From the NCBI GenBank assembly GCA_046153995.1, contig JBJXEH010000244.1, forward strand, positions 1-13,322: 13,322 bases of DNA. The letters run 5' to 3'. The notes below the pieces were generated by a model, which was given only the letters and a program-made list of their open reading frames with translations, searched no databases and was not told where the DNA came from. This DNA is from SZUA-430 sp046153995 (GTDB taxonomy: Bacteria; Pseudomonadota; Alphaproteobacteria; Micropepsales; Micropepsaceae). A program made the position numbers and the translations under genes. Each line of letters starts with the position of its first letter. The first letter of the stretch is position 1. This document shows positions 6,430-13,322 of this stretch, piece by piece.

Positions 6430-6656
6430 GTGGTTCACCTTGAGGCGCGTGATTTGCGTTGGGGCCACCTTACAACGCCTCTCGCCTTACGGGAGAGATT
6501 CATTTGTCTTCACGCGTAAAAAAGATCGCCGAAAGGCTGACGCTGGCGTCAAGGGATTCGCCCGGGAGGCGAATGGGGTTCTCCCGAAAATGTGTGGTTC
6601 GCAGGGCCACCCGGCTTGTATGGTCTCGGCCGATTCAAAGACGGTTGGGAGACCCC
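6430..6656. promoter_or_regulatory. Divergent intergenic region with overlapping inverted repeats
   Basis: These 227 bp separate the minus-strand ketoacyl synthase operon from the plus-strand M16 peptidase gene, so promoters for both should lie here. I cannot name a convincing -35/-10 pair on either strand. The region holds a perfect 7-bp inverted repeat, ATTCGCC-CGGGA-GGCGAAT (6556-6574). An overlapping pair, CGGGAG (6563-6568) and CTCCCG (6581-6586), cannot form at the same time. A weaker CTCTC/GAGAG pair lies at 6479-6497. The overlap could be a regulator site or alternative RNA folds in the peptidase leader. Function is unproven. Confidence 0.4.
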
Positions 6657-9506
6657 ATGCTTAAACCTGTTGTTGTTGTTTCGTTGGCGTTGCTGCTTGC
6701 CGCGCCGGTTGTGGCTGTTGCCGCGCCTGCGCCCGCTTCGGAACTTGCGAAGCGGATCGACATTCCGCACGAGAAGTTCACGCTGGCGAACGGCTTGCGC
6801 GTGATCGTGCATACGGATCGCAAGGCGCCGGTCGTTGCCGTGTCGATTTGGTACGGCGTCGGCTCGAAGCACGAGCCGAAGGGCAAGACGGGGTTTGCCC
6901 ACCTGTTCGAACACCTAATGTTCAACGGGTCTGAGAACGCGCCGGGCGATTACTTCGAGCCGCTGCAGCAGGTGGGCGCGACGGACTTCAACGGGACGAC
7001 GTGGCTCGACCGGACGAACTATTTCCAAACCGTGCCGACCGGTGCGCTGGAACGTGCGCTGTTCCTCGAGAGCGACCGCATGGGGCATCTGCTCGGCGCG
7101 GTGACGAAGGAGAAGCTCGATAACCAGCGCGGTGTCGTGCAGAACGAAAAGCGCCAGGGCGACAATCAGCCTTATGGTTTGGTCGAATATCTGCAGTTCG
7201 AGAATCTGTTCCCGCAAGGGCACCCGTATCACCACTCGACGATCGGCTCGATGGCGGACCTCGATGCGGCGAGCCTCGACGACGTGAAGCAGTGGTTTGT
7301 CGACAACTACGGTCCGAACAACGCGGTCCTGGTGTTGGCCGGTGATGTCGATACGGCGACGGCGAAGGCGCTGGTCGAGAAGTATTTTGGCGACATCAAG
7401 CGCGGGTCTGCGACGCGGACGGTGAACGCACCGGTGACGACGCTCAAAGCCGCGAAGTCCGACACGATGACGGACCGGGTCGCGAACACGCGCATCATCC
7501 GCAGTTGGGTCGTGCCGGGGTTGAACGATAAGGATGCGCCAGCGCTTGACGTTGCGGCGACGGTGCTGGGCGGGCTCGCGAGTTCGCGGCTCGACAATGC
7601 GCTGGTGCGCAAAGAGAAGATCGCGGTCGCGGTCACCGCTTCGCTGCAAGAGTTTCAGCACGCGAGCGTGTTCGAGATGACGGCGGACGTGAAGCCCGGC
7701 GTTGATACCGCGGCGGTCGCAAAGCGGTTGGACGAGGTGTTGGCAGAGTTCTTGGCGCAAGGCCCGACGGCGGACGAAGTGAGCCGGTCGGTGGTTTCGA
7801 AGCTCAGCGGTTACATCCGCGGGATCGAAGCCGTCGGCGGCTTCGTCGGCAAGGCCGGTGTGTTGGCGCAGGGCGAGCTCTACTCGAACAATACGAATTA
7901 CTACAAGAGCCGGCTCGCGGCGCTTGGTGCTGTGACGCCTGCTGCCGTGCAGAAGGCTTCGAAGAAGTGGCTCACGCGGCCGGTCTATTCGCTGACCGTG
8001 ACGCCGGGCGAGCGGACGCTGGACGGCGGCAAGCTTGGCGGTTGGGTTGACGCGAAAGCGCCTACGCATTCGCCGGCGCACTATGTCGATCCGAACGCCG
8101 AGCAGATGCCGATGGGCATGACCTCAGCGGTTGACCGGTCGAAGCTGCCGGATGTGGGCTCGTTGGCACCGCTCGATTTCCCGGCTCTGGAACGCGCGAA
8201 GCTTTCGAACGGGATCGACGTCGTCTTTGCGAAGAAGGCTGCGGTACCGGCGGTTACGGTGTCCGTCAGCTTCGATGCCGGTTATGCGGCCGATCCGAAG
8301 GCCGCGCTCGGCACGCAATCGCTGATGTTGAACCTGATGCCGGAAGGCACGACCAGCCGCAGCAGCGTGCAGATTGCGGAAGAGAACGAGCGCTTGGGCT
8401 CCGGCCTTCAGACGGCGGCGTCGCTCGACCGGACGGCGGTGACGATGTTTGCGCTGTCGGCCAATCTGGGGCTCTCGATTGATCTGCTGGCGGACGTGGT
8501 TCGCAATCCGGCATTCGAAGCGTCGGAGGTCGAGCGCCTACGTTCGCAGCAACTGTCGCGGATTTCGGCCGAGTTCAACAACCCGAATGCGATCGGTTCG
8601 CGCACGTTGTTGCCCGCGCTTTACGGTGCGGCGCACCCCTACGGCGTGCCGCCGAGCGGGCTTGGCGATCCGGCGGTCGTGGCGAAGGTTTCGCGCGACG
8701 ATCTGAAGGCGTTCCATTCGGCGTGGTTGCGTCCGGAGAAAGCGCGGATCGTTGTGGTCGGCGACACGACGCTGGCCGAGGTAACCGCGCTGCTTGAAAA
8801 GGCGTTCGGCAATTGGACTGTTCCGTCGTCTCCCGCGGGTGTGAAATCGTTCAATGCGGCGGTGCCGAAGGCGAAGAAGCGCATCATCCTGGTCGATCGG
8901 CCGAAGTCGCCGCAGTCGATCATCTTGGGTGGTGAGGTGCTTGACGCGAAAGGTCGCGACGATCTCGTCACGTTGCTCGCGGCGAACGAGGTTTACGGCG
9001 GCAACTTCCTGGCGCGGATCAATATGAACCTGCGCGAGACGAAGGGGTGGTCGTACGGCGTGCGCAGCGGCGTCAGCCTGAATGCGGAGAGTGTGCCGTT
9101 CATCATCACGGCGCCGGTGCAGAGCGATAAGACGGGCGATTCGATGAAGGAGTTGATCGCGGACCTCACCGCCTATTTGGGCGCGAAGGGGACGACCGAG
9201 GAAGAACTCGTTCGCACCGTGAACGGCAACGTACGCCGCTTGCCGGGCAGCTTCGAGACGACGAACGCCGTGTTCGGCGGCGTCACGACGATCCTGAACT
9301 TCGGACGTCCGGACGACTACTACGAGCAACTGCCCGCGAAGTACGCGGCGATGAAGGCTGCCGACATGGATGCGGCAGCACGGGCAAAGCTCGATCCCAA
9401 CAAACTGTTGTGGGTCGTCGTGGGCGATGCGTCCGTCGTAAAGGCGCAGCTTGAGAGCCTCGGCATGCCGGTCGAGGTTGTGCCGGCACCGGCGATGGGG
9501 AAGTAA
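6657..9506 (+). CDS. Exported M16-family zinc metallopeptidase, two-domain single chain
   Basis: The protein has 949 residues from the ATG at 6657, preceded by GGGAG with five bases between. Residues 1-23 form a signal peptide (hydrophobic VVVVSLALLLAAPVV, cleavage near AVA-AP), placing the enzyme in the periplasm. The N-terminal half has the inverted zinc motif HxxEH: His82, Glu85 and His86 in HLFEHLMFNG, with the third ligand Glu164 in QNEKR 78 residues later. The C-terminal half (about 480-949) repeats the M16 fold but has no HxxEH; the equivalent stretch is LGTQSLMLNLMPEG. This matches single-chain, pitrilysin-like or fused PqqL-type peptidases, in which the inactive half closes the chamber around peptide substrates. 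It probably degrades peptides in the envelope. A hairpin terminator follows the stop, so it appears to be transcribed alone. The family is clear; the substrate is unknown. Confidence 0.95.
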   Translation: MLKPVVVVSLALLLAAPVVAVAAPAPASELAKRIDIPHEKFTLANGLRVIVHTDRKAPVVAVSIWYGVGSKHEPKGKTGFAHLFEHLMFNGSENAPGDYFEPLQQVGATDFNGTTWLDRTNYFQTVPTGALERALFLESDRMGHLLGAVTKEKLDNQRGVVQNEKRQGDNQPYGLVEYLQFENLFPQGHPYHHSTIGSMADLDAASLDDVKQWFVDNYGPNNAVLVLAGDVDTATAKALVEKYFGDIKRGSATRTVNAPVTTLKAAKSDTMTDRVANTRIIRSWVVPGLNDKDAPALDVAATVLGGLASSRLDNALVRKEKIAVAVTASLQEFQHASVFEMTADVKPGVDTAAVAKRLDEVLAEFLAQGPTADEVSRSVVSKLSGYIRGIEAVGGFVGKAGVLAQGELYSNNTNYYKSRLAALGAVTPAAVQKASKKWLTRPVYSLTVTPGERTLDGGKLGGWVDAKAPTHSPAHYVDPNAEQMPMGMTSAVDRSKLPDVGSLAPLDFPALERAKLSNGIDVVFAKKAAVPAVTVSVSFDAGYAADPKAALGTQSLMLNLMPEGTTSRSSVQIAEENERLGSGLQTAASLDRTAVTMFALSANLGLSIDLLADVVRNPAFEASEVERLRSQQLSRISAEFNNPNAIGSRTLLPALYGAAHPYGVPPSGLGDPAVVAKVSRDDLKAFHSAWLRPEKARIVVVGDTTLAEVTALLEKAFGNWTVPSSPAGVKSFNAAVPKAKKRIILVDRPKSPQSIILGGEVLDAKGRDDLVTLLAANEVYGGNFLARINMNLRETKGWSYGVRSGVSLNAESVPFIITAPVQSDKTGDSMKELIADLTAYLGAKGTTEEELVRTVNGNVRRLPGSFETTNAVFGGVTTILNFGRPDDYYEQLPAKYAAMKAADMDAAARAKLDPNKLLWVVVGDASVVKAQLESLGMPVEVVPAPAMGK

Positions 9507-9524
9507 CAGCGATCCTGTTGTTGA

Positions 9525-9559
9525 CGGCGGTCACCGTTTTGGTGGCCGCCGCTTTGTTT
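9525..9559 (+). terminator. Rho-independent terminator after the M16 peptidase gene
   Basis: CGGCGGTCACC (9525-9535) and GGTGGCCGCCG (9541-9551) form an 11-bp stem, with one G-U pair in RNA and a 5-nt loop, 18 bases after the stop codon. A T-rich stretch (CTTTGTTT) follows at once. The strong GC stem and the U-rich tail both fit an intrinsic terminator. Confidence 0.72.
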
Positions 9560-9579
9560 GCGCCGCCGACTGTCAAGCG

Positions 9580-9591
9580 CGGCATATGCCG
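9580..9591. promoter_or_regulatory. 12-bp perfect palindrome upstream of the four-cysteine protein gene
   Basis: CGGCATATGCCG is an uninterrupted palindrome 50 bases before the start codon at 9642. Its place between a terminator and the next gene fits an operator, but short palindromes also occur by chance in GC-rich DNA and no regulator can be assigned. Confidence 0.25.
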
Positions 9592-9641
9592 GGCGTGCCG
9601 CCTGTGGCAGGCTTTCAGTGTCAACACTTGGAGCGTGCCGA

Positions 9642-10370
9642 ATGCGTATCGCCGGATTTTGTCTTGTCTTGCTGATGTTGAGCGTGGCCGTGCCGGCGAA
9701 AGTGATCTGGCCGCAGGGCTGGGCCGTCCAAAGCGCCAGCAGCGCGACCGTTGCGAAGTCGCCGGTGGGCGCGGACGGCGTCATCGTTTTTCTGGTGATG
9801 CCGGGGCTTGAGGCGAGCAATGCGGCGATGAGCAAGTGGCTCGACGCGAAGGTGCGAGCGGCGGTGGCCGGGGGCACGGTTTTGCGGCGGCAAGGTGCCG
9901 GGACCGAGGACGGCTCGCCTTTTGGTGCGCCAACGCTCTACACCGACGGGCTCGAACTCAAGCAGGCGCCCGGACAACCGAACGCACGGATCTTCTTCTT
10001 CGCATATCAGCTTTCGCGCGGGCGTCAGCTCGCCCTTGTCATTTCGCCGATGTCGATCGACAAGAATGATCCGCGGATACTGACGGCGATGGACACGATT
10101 GCGGACGGCTGGAAAGGAAATCTTCCTCTGTCGGGCGGGGCAACCGCCACGTCGGCGCCCAATCCGGCCACCACACCCCGCGCTCCCGCTTCGCAGCCGG
10201 GGTCGAAACCGTCCGGCGCTGCTTCTTCAGGATGCCGGACGCAACTCGTCATGATCACGACGTGGTCGATGCGGCAGGTCTGCTCGGCTGGGTCGTTTGG
10301 CGGCATGCAATCGTGCCACCTCGAATCCGTCCCAATTCAGCAGCCGGTCGAGCAGGAGGTTTGCGGCTAA
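9642..10370 (+). CDS. Exported protein of unknown function with four-cysteine C-terminal region
   Basis: The protein has 242 residues from the ATG at 9642, supported by GGAG eight bases upstream and a signal peptide starting there (MRIAGFCLVLLMLSVAVPA, cleavage near residue 19). An N-terminal domain (about 20-160) starts with a WPQGW motif and has alternating hydrophobic strands such as GVIVFLVMPG and ARIFFFAYQLSRG, suggesting a beta-rich fold loosely like PsbP/DUF1795-type domains; that comparison is tentative. A Pro/Ala/Ser/Thr linker spans about 165-195. The C-terminal 47 residues hold Cys198, Cys214, Cys225 and Cys241, spaced 16, 11 and 16, an even number that fits two disulfides in the periplasm. 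I do not recognise the family. It stands alone, with a terminator before it and 224 bp after it in which I see no gene. Confidence 0.75.
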   Translation: MRIAGFCLVLLMLSVAVPAKVIWPQGWAVQSASSATVAKSPVGADGVIVFLVMPGLEASNAAMSKWLDAKVRAAVAGGTVLRRQGAGTEDGSPFGAPTLYTDGLELKQAPGQPNARIFFFAYQLSRGRQLALVISPMSIDKNDPRILTAMDTIADGWKGNLPLSGGATATSAPNPATTPRAPASQPGSKPSGAASSGCRTQLVMITTWSMRQVCSAGSFGGMQSCHLESVPIQQPVEQEVCG

Positions 10371-10594
10371 CCTGCTCCGAACCGATCCCGCCGTGCGCAC
10401 GCTCCGACAAGGGCAGTTTGGTTTACCGCAGGTGCAGCAGCGGTGCTGATCCTATGGACCACAGCGTCTTTGGTTCGTTAAGCGCTTTTCCTCTTGCGCT
10501 CATCCGCGATTGGTAGTGACGATAGAGGCGGCCCGGTGAAGCGTTGGGCGTGCCTTTCCGTTGGTTGCGCCCCCGGGCTTTAAGGGAGCAACTC

Positions 10595-12652
10595 ATGGCA
10601 GACAGACAAGGTAAGGGAGGACACGGGCCGCGTTGCGTGGCCCTGGTCGGACCTCAGGGCGGCGGCAAAACCACGCTGCTCGAAAGCATGTTGTGGATCA
10701 CAGGAGCGATCACCCGCAAAGGAAGCCAAGCCCAGAAGAACACCGTCGGCGACGCCTCGCCCGAAGCGCGCGACCGGCTGATGAGCGTCGAGGTTACGCC
10801 TGCGACGGCGACGTATTTGGGCGACCATTTCACGTTTCTCGATTGCCCCGGTTCTATTGAGTTTCAGCAGGAGGCATTGAACGCGCTTGCCGGTGTCGAC
10901 GCGGCCATTGTGGTGGCCGAACCCGATCCTGCCAAAGCCGCCCTGCTACAGCCGCTCTTGAAGCGGCTTTCTGATCTTCAGATCCCGCATTATCTGTTCG
11001 TGAACAAGATCGACAAGGCGCAAGGCCAGGTGCGCGATCTTCTGACTGCGTTGCAGCCTGCCTCAGCGCGCCCGCTGGTGCTGCGGCAGGTGCCGATTTG
11101 GAAGGACGGGATCGTCACCGGGTTCGTCGATTTGGCGCTGGAGCGCGCGTTCGTCTATCGCGAGCATGCGGCGTCGGAAGTCGTCGCCATGCCGTCCGAC
11201 ATGAAGGATCGCGAGCATGAAGCGCGCTATCAGATGCTGGAGAAGCTCGCCGACTATGACGACCATCTGATGGAAGAATTGCTCTCCGACGTCGAGCCGC
11301 CGCGGGATGAGGTGTTTGCCGATCTCTCGCGCGAGTTGGCAGATGGTTTGATCGTGCCGGTGCTGTTGGGTTCGGCCGAGCGTGACAACGGTGTCAGGCG
11401 GTTGCTGAAGGCGCTGAGGCATGAGGTGCCGGGTGTCGGCGTCGCGGCGAAGCGGCAAGGGCTTGAGGGCAACGGTGGCGACGACCCGGTCGTGCAGATT
11501 GTGAAAACGTATCACGGCGCGGGCGGCAAGCTTTCGCTGGCGCGGGTGTTCAAGGGCGTGCTGAAGGACGGTGCCACCCTTACCAATAGCGGTGGTAGCG
11601 AGGAGCGCGCGTCCGGACTGTTCTCGATGCAGGGCGATAAGCAGGCGAAGGTGCCTGCGGCCGGCGCCGGCGATCTCGTAGCGATCGGGCGGCTTGAGAA
11701 GGCGCAGACGGGCGACACGCTTTCGGCGCCGAAGGCTGTGAAGGCGCTGAAACGGGCGGAGGTTCTGCCGCTCGTCTACAAGTTCGCGATCAAGGCTGCG
11801 AACCGCAACGACGACGTGAAGCTTTCCGGTGCGATCGCGAAGCTTCGGGAAGAAGATCCGGGCATCGTGTTCGAGCAGGTGGCGGAGACGCACGAGTCGA
11901 TCCTGCGCGGTCAGGGCGAAGTGCATTTGCGCACGGCGCTGGCGAAGACGGAACGCAAGTTCGGGCTGAAGCTTGCCTCGCATACGCCGCATGTCGGCTA
12001 TCGAGAGACGATCCGCAAATCGACCGAACAGCGCGGGCGGCACAAGAAGCAATCGGGCGGGCACGGGCAGTTCGGCGACGTGGTGTTGCAGATCAAGCCG
12101 CTGCCGCGCGGCGGCGGGTTCGAGTTCGTGGACGAGGTCACGGGCGGTGTCGTGCCGCGGCAGTTCATTCCTTCGGTCGAGAAGGGCATCCGCGATTTCT
12201 TGCACAAGGGGCCGCTTGGCTTTCCGGTCGTCGATGTGTCGGTGTCGTTGACGGACGGCAGCTATCACAGCGTCGATTCCAGTGACGCCGCGTTTCAGAT
12301 GGCGGCGAAGGCCGGCATGTCGGAGGGCATGACGGCTTGTTCGCCGGTGCTGCTTGAACCCATTATGGCGGTCGAAGCGCATACGCCGGCCGAGCATACG
12401 TCGCGCATCAACCAGATCATCACGGGCAAGCGCGGACAGCTGCTTGGCTATGACGGTCGGACGGGTTGGCCCGGGTGGGATTCGGTGCAGGCGCACATCC
12501 CCGAGTCGGAGTTGCAGACCTTCATCATTGAACTCCGGTCTGCGACCCAGGGGGCGGCAACGTTTACCTACAAGTTCGACCACTTGTCGGAACTGACCGG
12601 CAAACTGGCGGAACAGGCCATCGCCACGCGGGCGCAGCCCGAAGCAGCTTAA
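10595..12652 (+). CDS. Elongation factor G-like translational GTPase (EF-G paralogue)
   Basis: The protein has 685 residues from the ATG at 10595, with GGGAG six bases upstream. The G domain has P-loop GPQGGGKTT (19-27) instead of GHVDAGKTT, DCPGSIEF (83-90) instead of DTPGHVDF, and NKID at 137-140. The His that activates hydrolysis in EF-G is Ser87, and the RGIT switch I motif is replaced by RLMSVEV (61-67). Domains II (about 297-385), III (393-465), IV (466-585) and V (586-675) follow in the usual order. The domain IV tip DGSYHSVDSS (554-563) keeps the His that reaches the decoding site. This fits the EF-G-like group found beside the true fusA in many bacteria; the main fusA normally sits with rpsL, rpsG and tuf, which are absent here. 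It may act in translation under stress or in a ribosome role other than translocation. The cellular role is open. Confidence 0.88.
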   Translation: MADRQGKGGHGPRCVALVGPQGGGKTTLLESMLWITGAITRKGSQAQKNTVGDASPEARDRLMSVEVTPATATYLGDHFTFLDCPGSIEFQQEALNALAGVDAAIVVAEPDPAKAALLQPLLKRLSDLQIPHYLFVNKIDKAQGQVRDLLTALQPASARPLVLRQVPIWKDGIVTGFVDLALERAFVYREHAASEVVAMPSDMKDREHEARYQMLEKLADYDDHLMEELLSDVEPPRDEVFADLSRELADGLIVPVLLGSAERDNGVRRLLKALRHEVPGVGVAAKRQGLEGNGGDDPVVQIVKTYHGAGGKLSLARVFKGVLKDGATLTNSGGSEERASGLFSMQGDKQAKVPAAGAGDLVAIGRLEKAQTGDTLSAPKAVKALKRAEVLPLVYKFAIKAANRNDDVKLSGAIAKLREEDPGIVFEQVAETHESILRGQGEVHLRTALAKTERKFGLKLASHTPHVGYRETIRKSTEQRGRHKKQSGGHGQFGDVVLQIKPLPRGGGFEFVDEVTGGVVPRQFIPSVEKGIRDFLHKGPLGFPVVDVSVSLTDGSYHSVDSSDAAFQMAAKAGMSEGMTACSPVLLEPIMAVEAHTPAEHTSRINQIITGKRGQLLGYDGRTGWPGWDSVQAHIPESELQTFIIELRSATQGAATFTYKFDHLSELTGKLAEQAIATRAQPEAA

Positions 12653-12667
12653 TGCACCGAACTGTGC

Positions 12668-12691
12668 GGGGGAGCACATCACTGCTCCCTC
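12668..12691 (+). terminator. Hairpin after the EF-G-like gene
   Basis: GGGAGCA (12670-12676) and TGCTCCC (12683-12689) pair perfectly around a 6-nt loop, and the stem extends by a G-U and a G-C pair to about nine pairs. It begins 16 bases after the stop. There is no T-run after it, so it may be a weak or Rho-assisted terminator, or a 3'-end stabiliser. Confidence 0.45.
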
Positions 12692-12757
12692 GCGCCGCCG
12701 TGATTGGTCCGTTGGAGCCTTTGTACGTATCTCCCTCCGAACACAAAGAGGAATTCC

Positions 12758-13258
12758 ATGGTCAATCGCCGGACGCTTTTGGGTAGTGCCACGCTTGGTG
12801 GGGCGGTTGCCGCCGCCGCCGTAGCGTTTGGCGGACGGGGGTTGCAGGCAGCTACCGGGGCCAAGTTCGAGGTTACGAAAACCGAGGCGGAGTGGCGGCG
12901 GCAGTTGACGCCCGCACAGTACTATGTGCTGCGCGACCACGGGACGGAGCGGGCGGGGACGAGTCCGCTTGATGGCGAGAAGCGCATAGGCGCGTTCCAC
13001 TGCGCGGGTTGCGATTTGCCCGTCTATTCGTCTGAGACGAAGTACGACAGTGGCACGGGGTGGCCAAGTTTTTGGAAGCCGTTGCCGAACGCGATCGGCA
13101 CGTCGGTGGACAATACGTTCTTCTCAACGCGGACGGAAGTCCATTGCCGGCGCTGCGGCGGGCATTTGGGCCACGTGTTCGATGACGGTCCGGCACCCAC
13201 GGGCAAACGCTATTGCATGAACGGTGTGGCGATGACGTTTAAAGCGGCGGTGGCTTGA
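12758..13258 (+). CDS. msrB: Tat-exported peptide-methionine (R)-S-oxide reductase MsrB
   Basis: MsrB reduces the R-epimer of methionine sulfoxide in proteins. The 166-residue product starts at the ATG at 12758, with AGAGGA about five bases upstream. The start of the protein is NRRTLLGSATLGGAVAAAAVAF, a twin-arginine signal (Arg4-Arg5 plus a hydrophobic segment), so a folded enzyme should be exported to the periplasm. The zinc ligands are Cys82/Cys85 (CAGC) and Cys130/Cys133 (CRRC). The signature GTGWPSFW is at 99-106 and the catalytic Cys153 lies in RYCMN. All key residues are present and the length is normal for MsrB plus a leader. The stop codon overlaps the next ATG (TGATG), which indicates translational coupling. 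Its role is probably repair of oxidised envelope proteins, with electrons supplied by a periplasmic thiol system not seen here. Confidence 0.95.
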   Translation: MVNRRTLLGSATLGGAVAAAAVAFGGRGLQAATGAKFEVTKTEAEWRRQLTPAQYYVLRDHGTERAGTSPLDGEKRIGAFHCAGCDLPVYSSETKYDSGTGWPSFWKPLPNAIGTSVDNTFFSTRTEVHCRRCGGHLGHVFDDGPAPTGKRYCMNGVAMTFKAAVA

Positions 13259-13322
13259 TGCGTACGTTTGGATTTGCGCGTGTGTTCGTGCTGGCTGCCG
13301 TCGCGGGCTTGGCCGTGTTCGG
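13258..13322 (+). CDS. Start of a coupled downstream gene with N-terminal signal or membrane helix (3' end outside window)
   Basis: The ATG at 13258-13260 overlaps the msrB stop codon as TGATG, and the frame stays open to the window edge. The 21 visible residues, beginning MRTFGFARVF and continuing with VLAAVAGLAVF, have a basic start followed by a hydrophobic stretch, as in a Sec signal peptide or membrane anchor. No domain is visible. By neighbourhood an exported MsrA is a reasonable guess, since msrB and msrA are often paired, but the fragment cannot show it. Confidence 0.6.
   Translation, partial: MRTFGFARVFVLAAVAGLAVF

Noticed and set aside
6597..6624. Possible promoter for the M16 gene with TATGGT (6619-6624) as a -10
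   Set aside because: The -10 is weak and no acceptable -35 is found at 16-18 bp; chance match in a region where a promoter is merely expected.
6915..8081. Minus-strand frame of 388 codons inside the M16 peptidase gene
   Set aside because: The Arg-rich translation is typical of antisense in GC-rich DNA; the plus-strand peptidase is certain.
10371..10594. Gap before the EF-G-like gene examined for a small gene, riboswitch or promoter
   Set aside because: Only short hairpins such as CAGCA-GCGG-TGCTG are visible; no frame with a ribosome site and no known riboswitch pattern.
11063..13000. Long open minus-strand frame (645 codons) opposite the EF-G-like gene and msrB
   Set aside because: It spans two real genes with strong motifs and the gap between them, and encodes an Arg/His/Leu-rich sequence with no domain.
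1..13322. Defence island, phage remnant or biosynthetic cluster
   Set aside because: No nuclease, methylase, toxin-antitoxin, integrase, structural phage or NRPS/PKS modular gene is present; gene content is ordinary chromosomal.

Overview
This is ordinary-looking chromosomal DNA from a high-GC proteobacterium, most likely an alphaproteobacterium. The reasons are the GC-rich codon use with long spurious antisense frames, a Tat-exported MsrB, an integral class III cyclase with TolB/FlgO-like and TPR regions, and a single-chain M16 peptidase of a type I associate with that class. Genus cannot be fixed from the sequence alone. I see no tRNA, rRNA, CRISPR array, transposase, integrase or phage gene.

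Layout. (1) 1-762, plus strand: the 3' part of a RecQ-family helicase gene whose 5' end lies outside the window. (2) 753-872: two nearly identical 38-bp repeats in opposite orientation, each with its own small hairpin (REP/BIME-like). They lie between the convergent ends of recQ and the cyclase gene and cover the recQ stop codon. (3) 895-6429, minus strand, read right to left: a FabH-like ketoacyl-ACP synthase III, a phenylacetone-monooxygenase-like flavin monooxygenase, a small membrane-anchored Ala/Pro/Asp repeat protein, and the membrane adenylate/guanylate cyclase-TPR protein. The first two are 66 bp apart and probably co-transcribed. (4) 6430-6656: a divergent intergenic region with two overlapping inverted repeats. 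(5) 6657-13322, plus strand: an exported two-domain M16 zinc peptidase with a good terminator, an exported four-cysteine protein of unknown function, an EF-G-like translational GTPase with a degenerate G domain, a Tat-exported methionine sulfoxide reductase B, and the first 65 bases of a start/stop-overlapping next gene.

How the genes may work together. Most appear to be independent housekeeping or accessory units. The ketoacyl synthase and monooxygenase could act in one lipid or ketone pathway, but nothing in the sequence names the substrate. The M16 peptidase, four-Cys protein and MsrB are all predicted to be exported, which suggests an envelope protein-quality theme, but this is only a guess from position.

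I found no convincing novel multi-gene system. The points most worth a second look are the BIME-like repeat fused to the recQ end, the Phe replacing the fingerprint His of the Baeyer-Villiger-type enzyme, the cyclase lacking the usual substrate-selecting Lys, the EF-G paralogue lacking the catalytic His, the atypical RecQ C-terminal layout, and the uncharacterised four-Cys exported protein.
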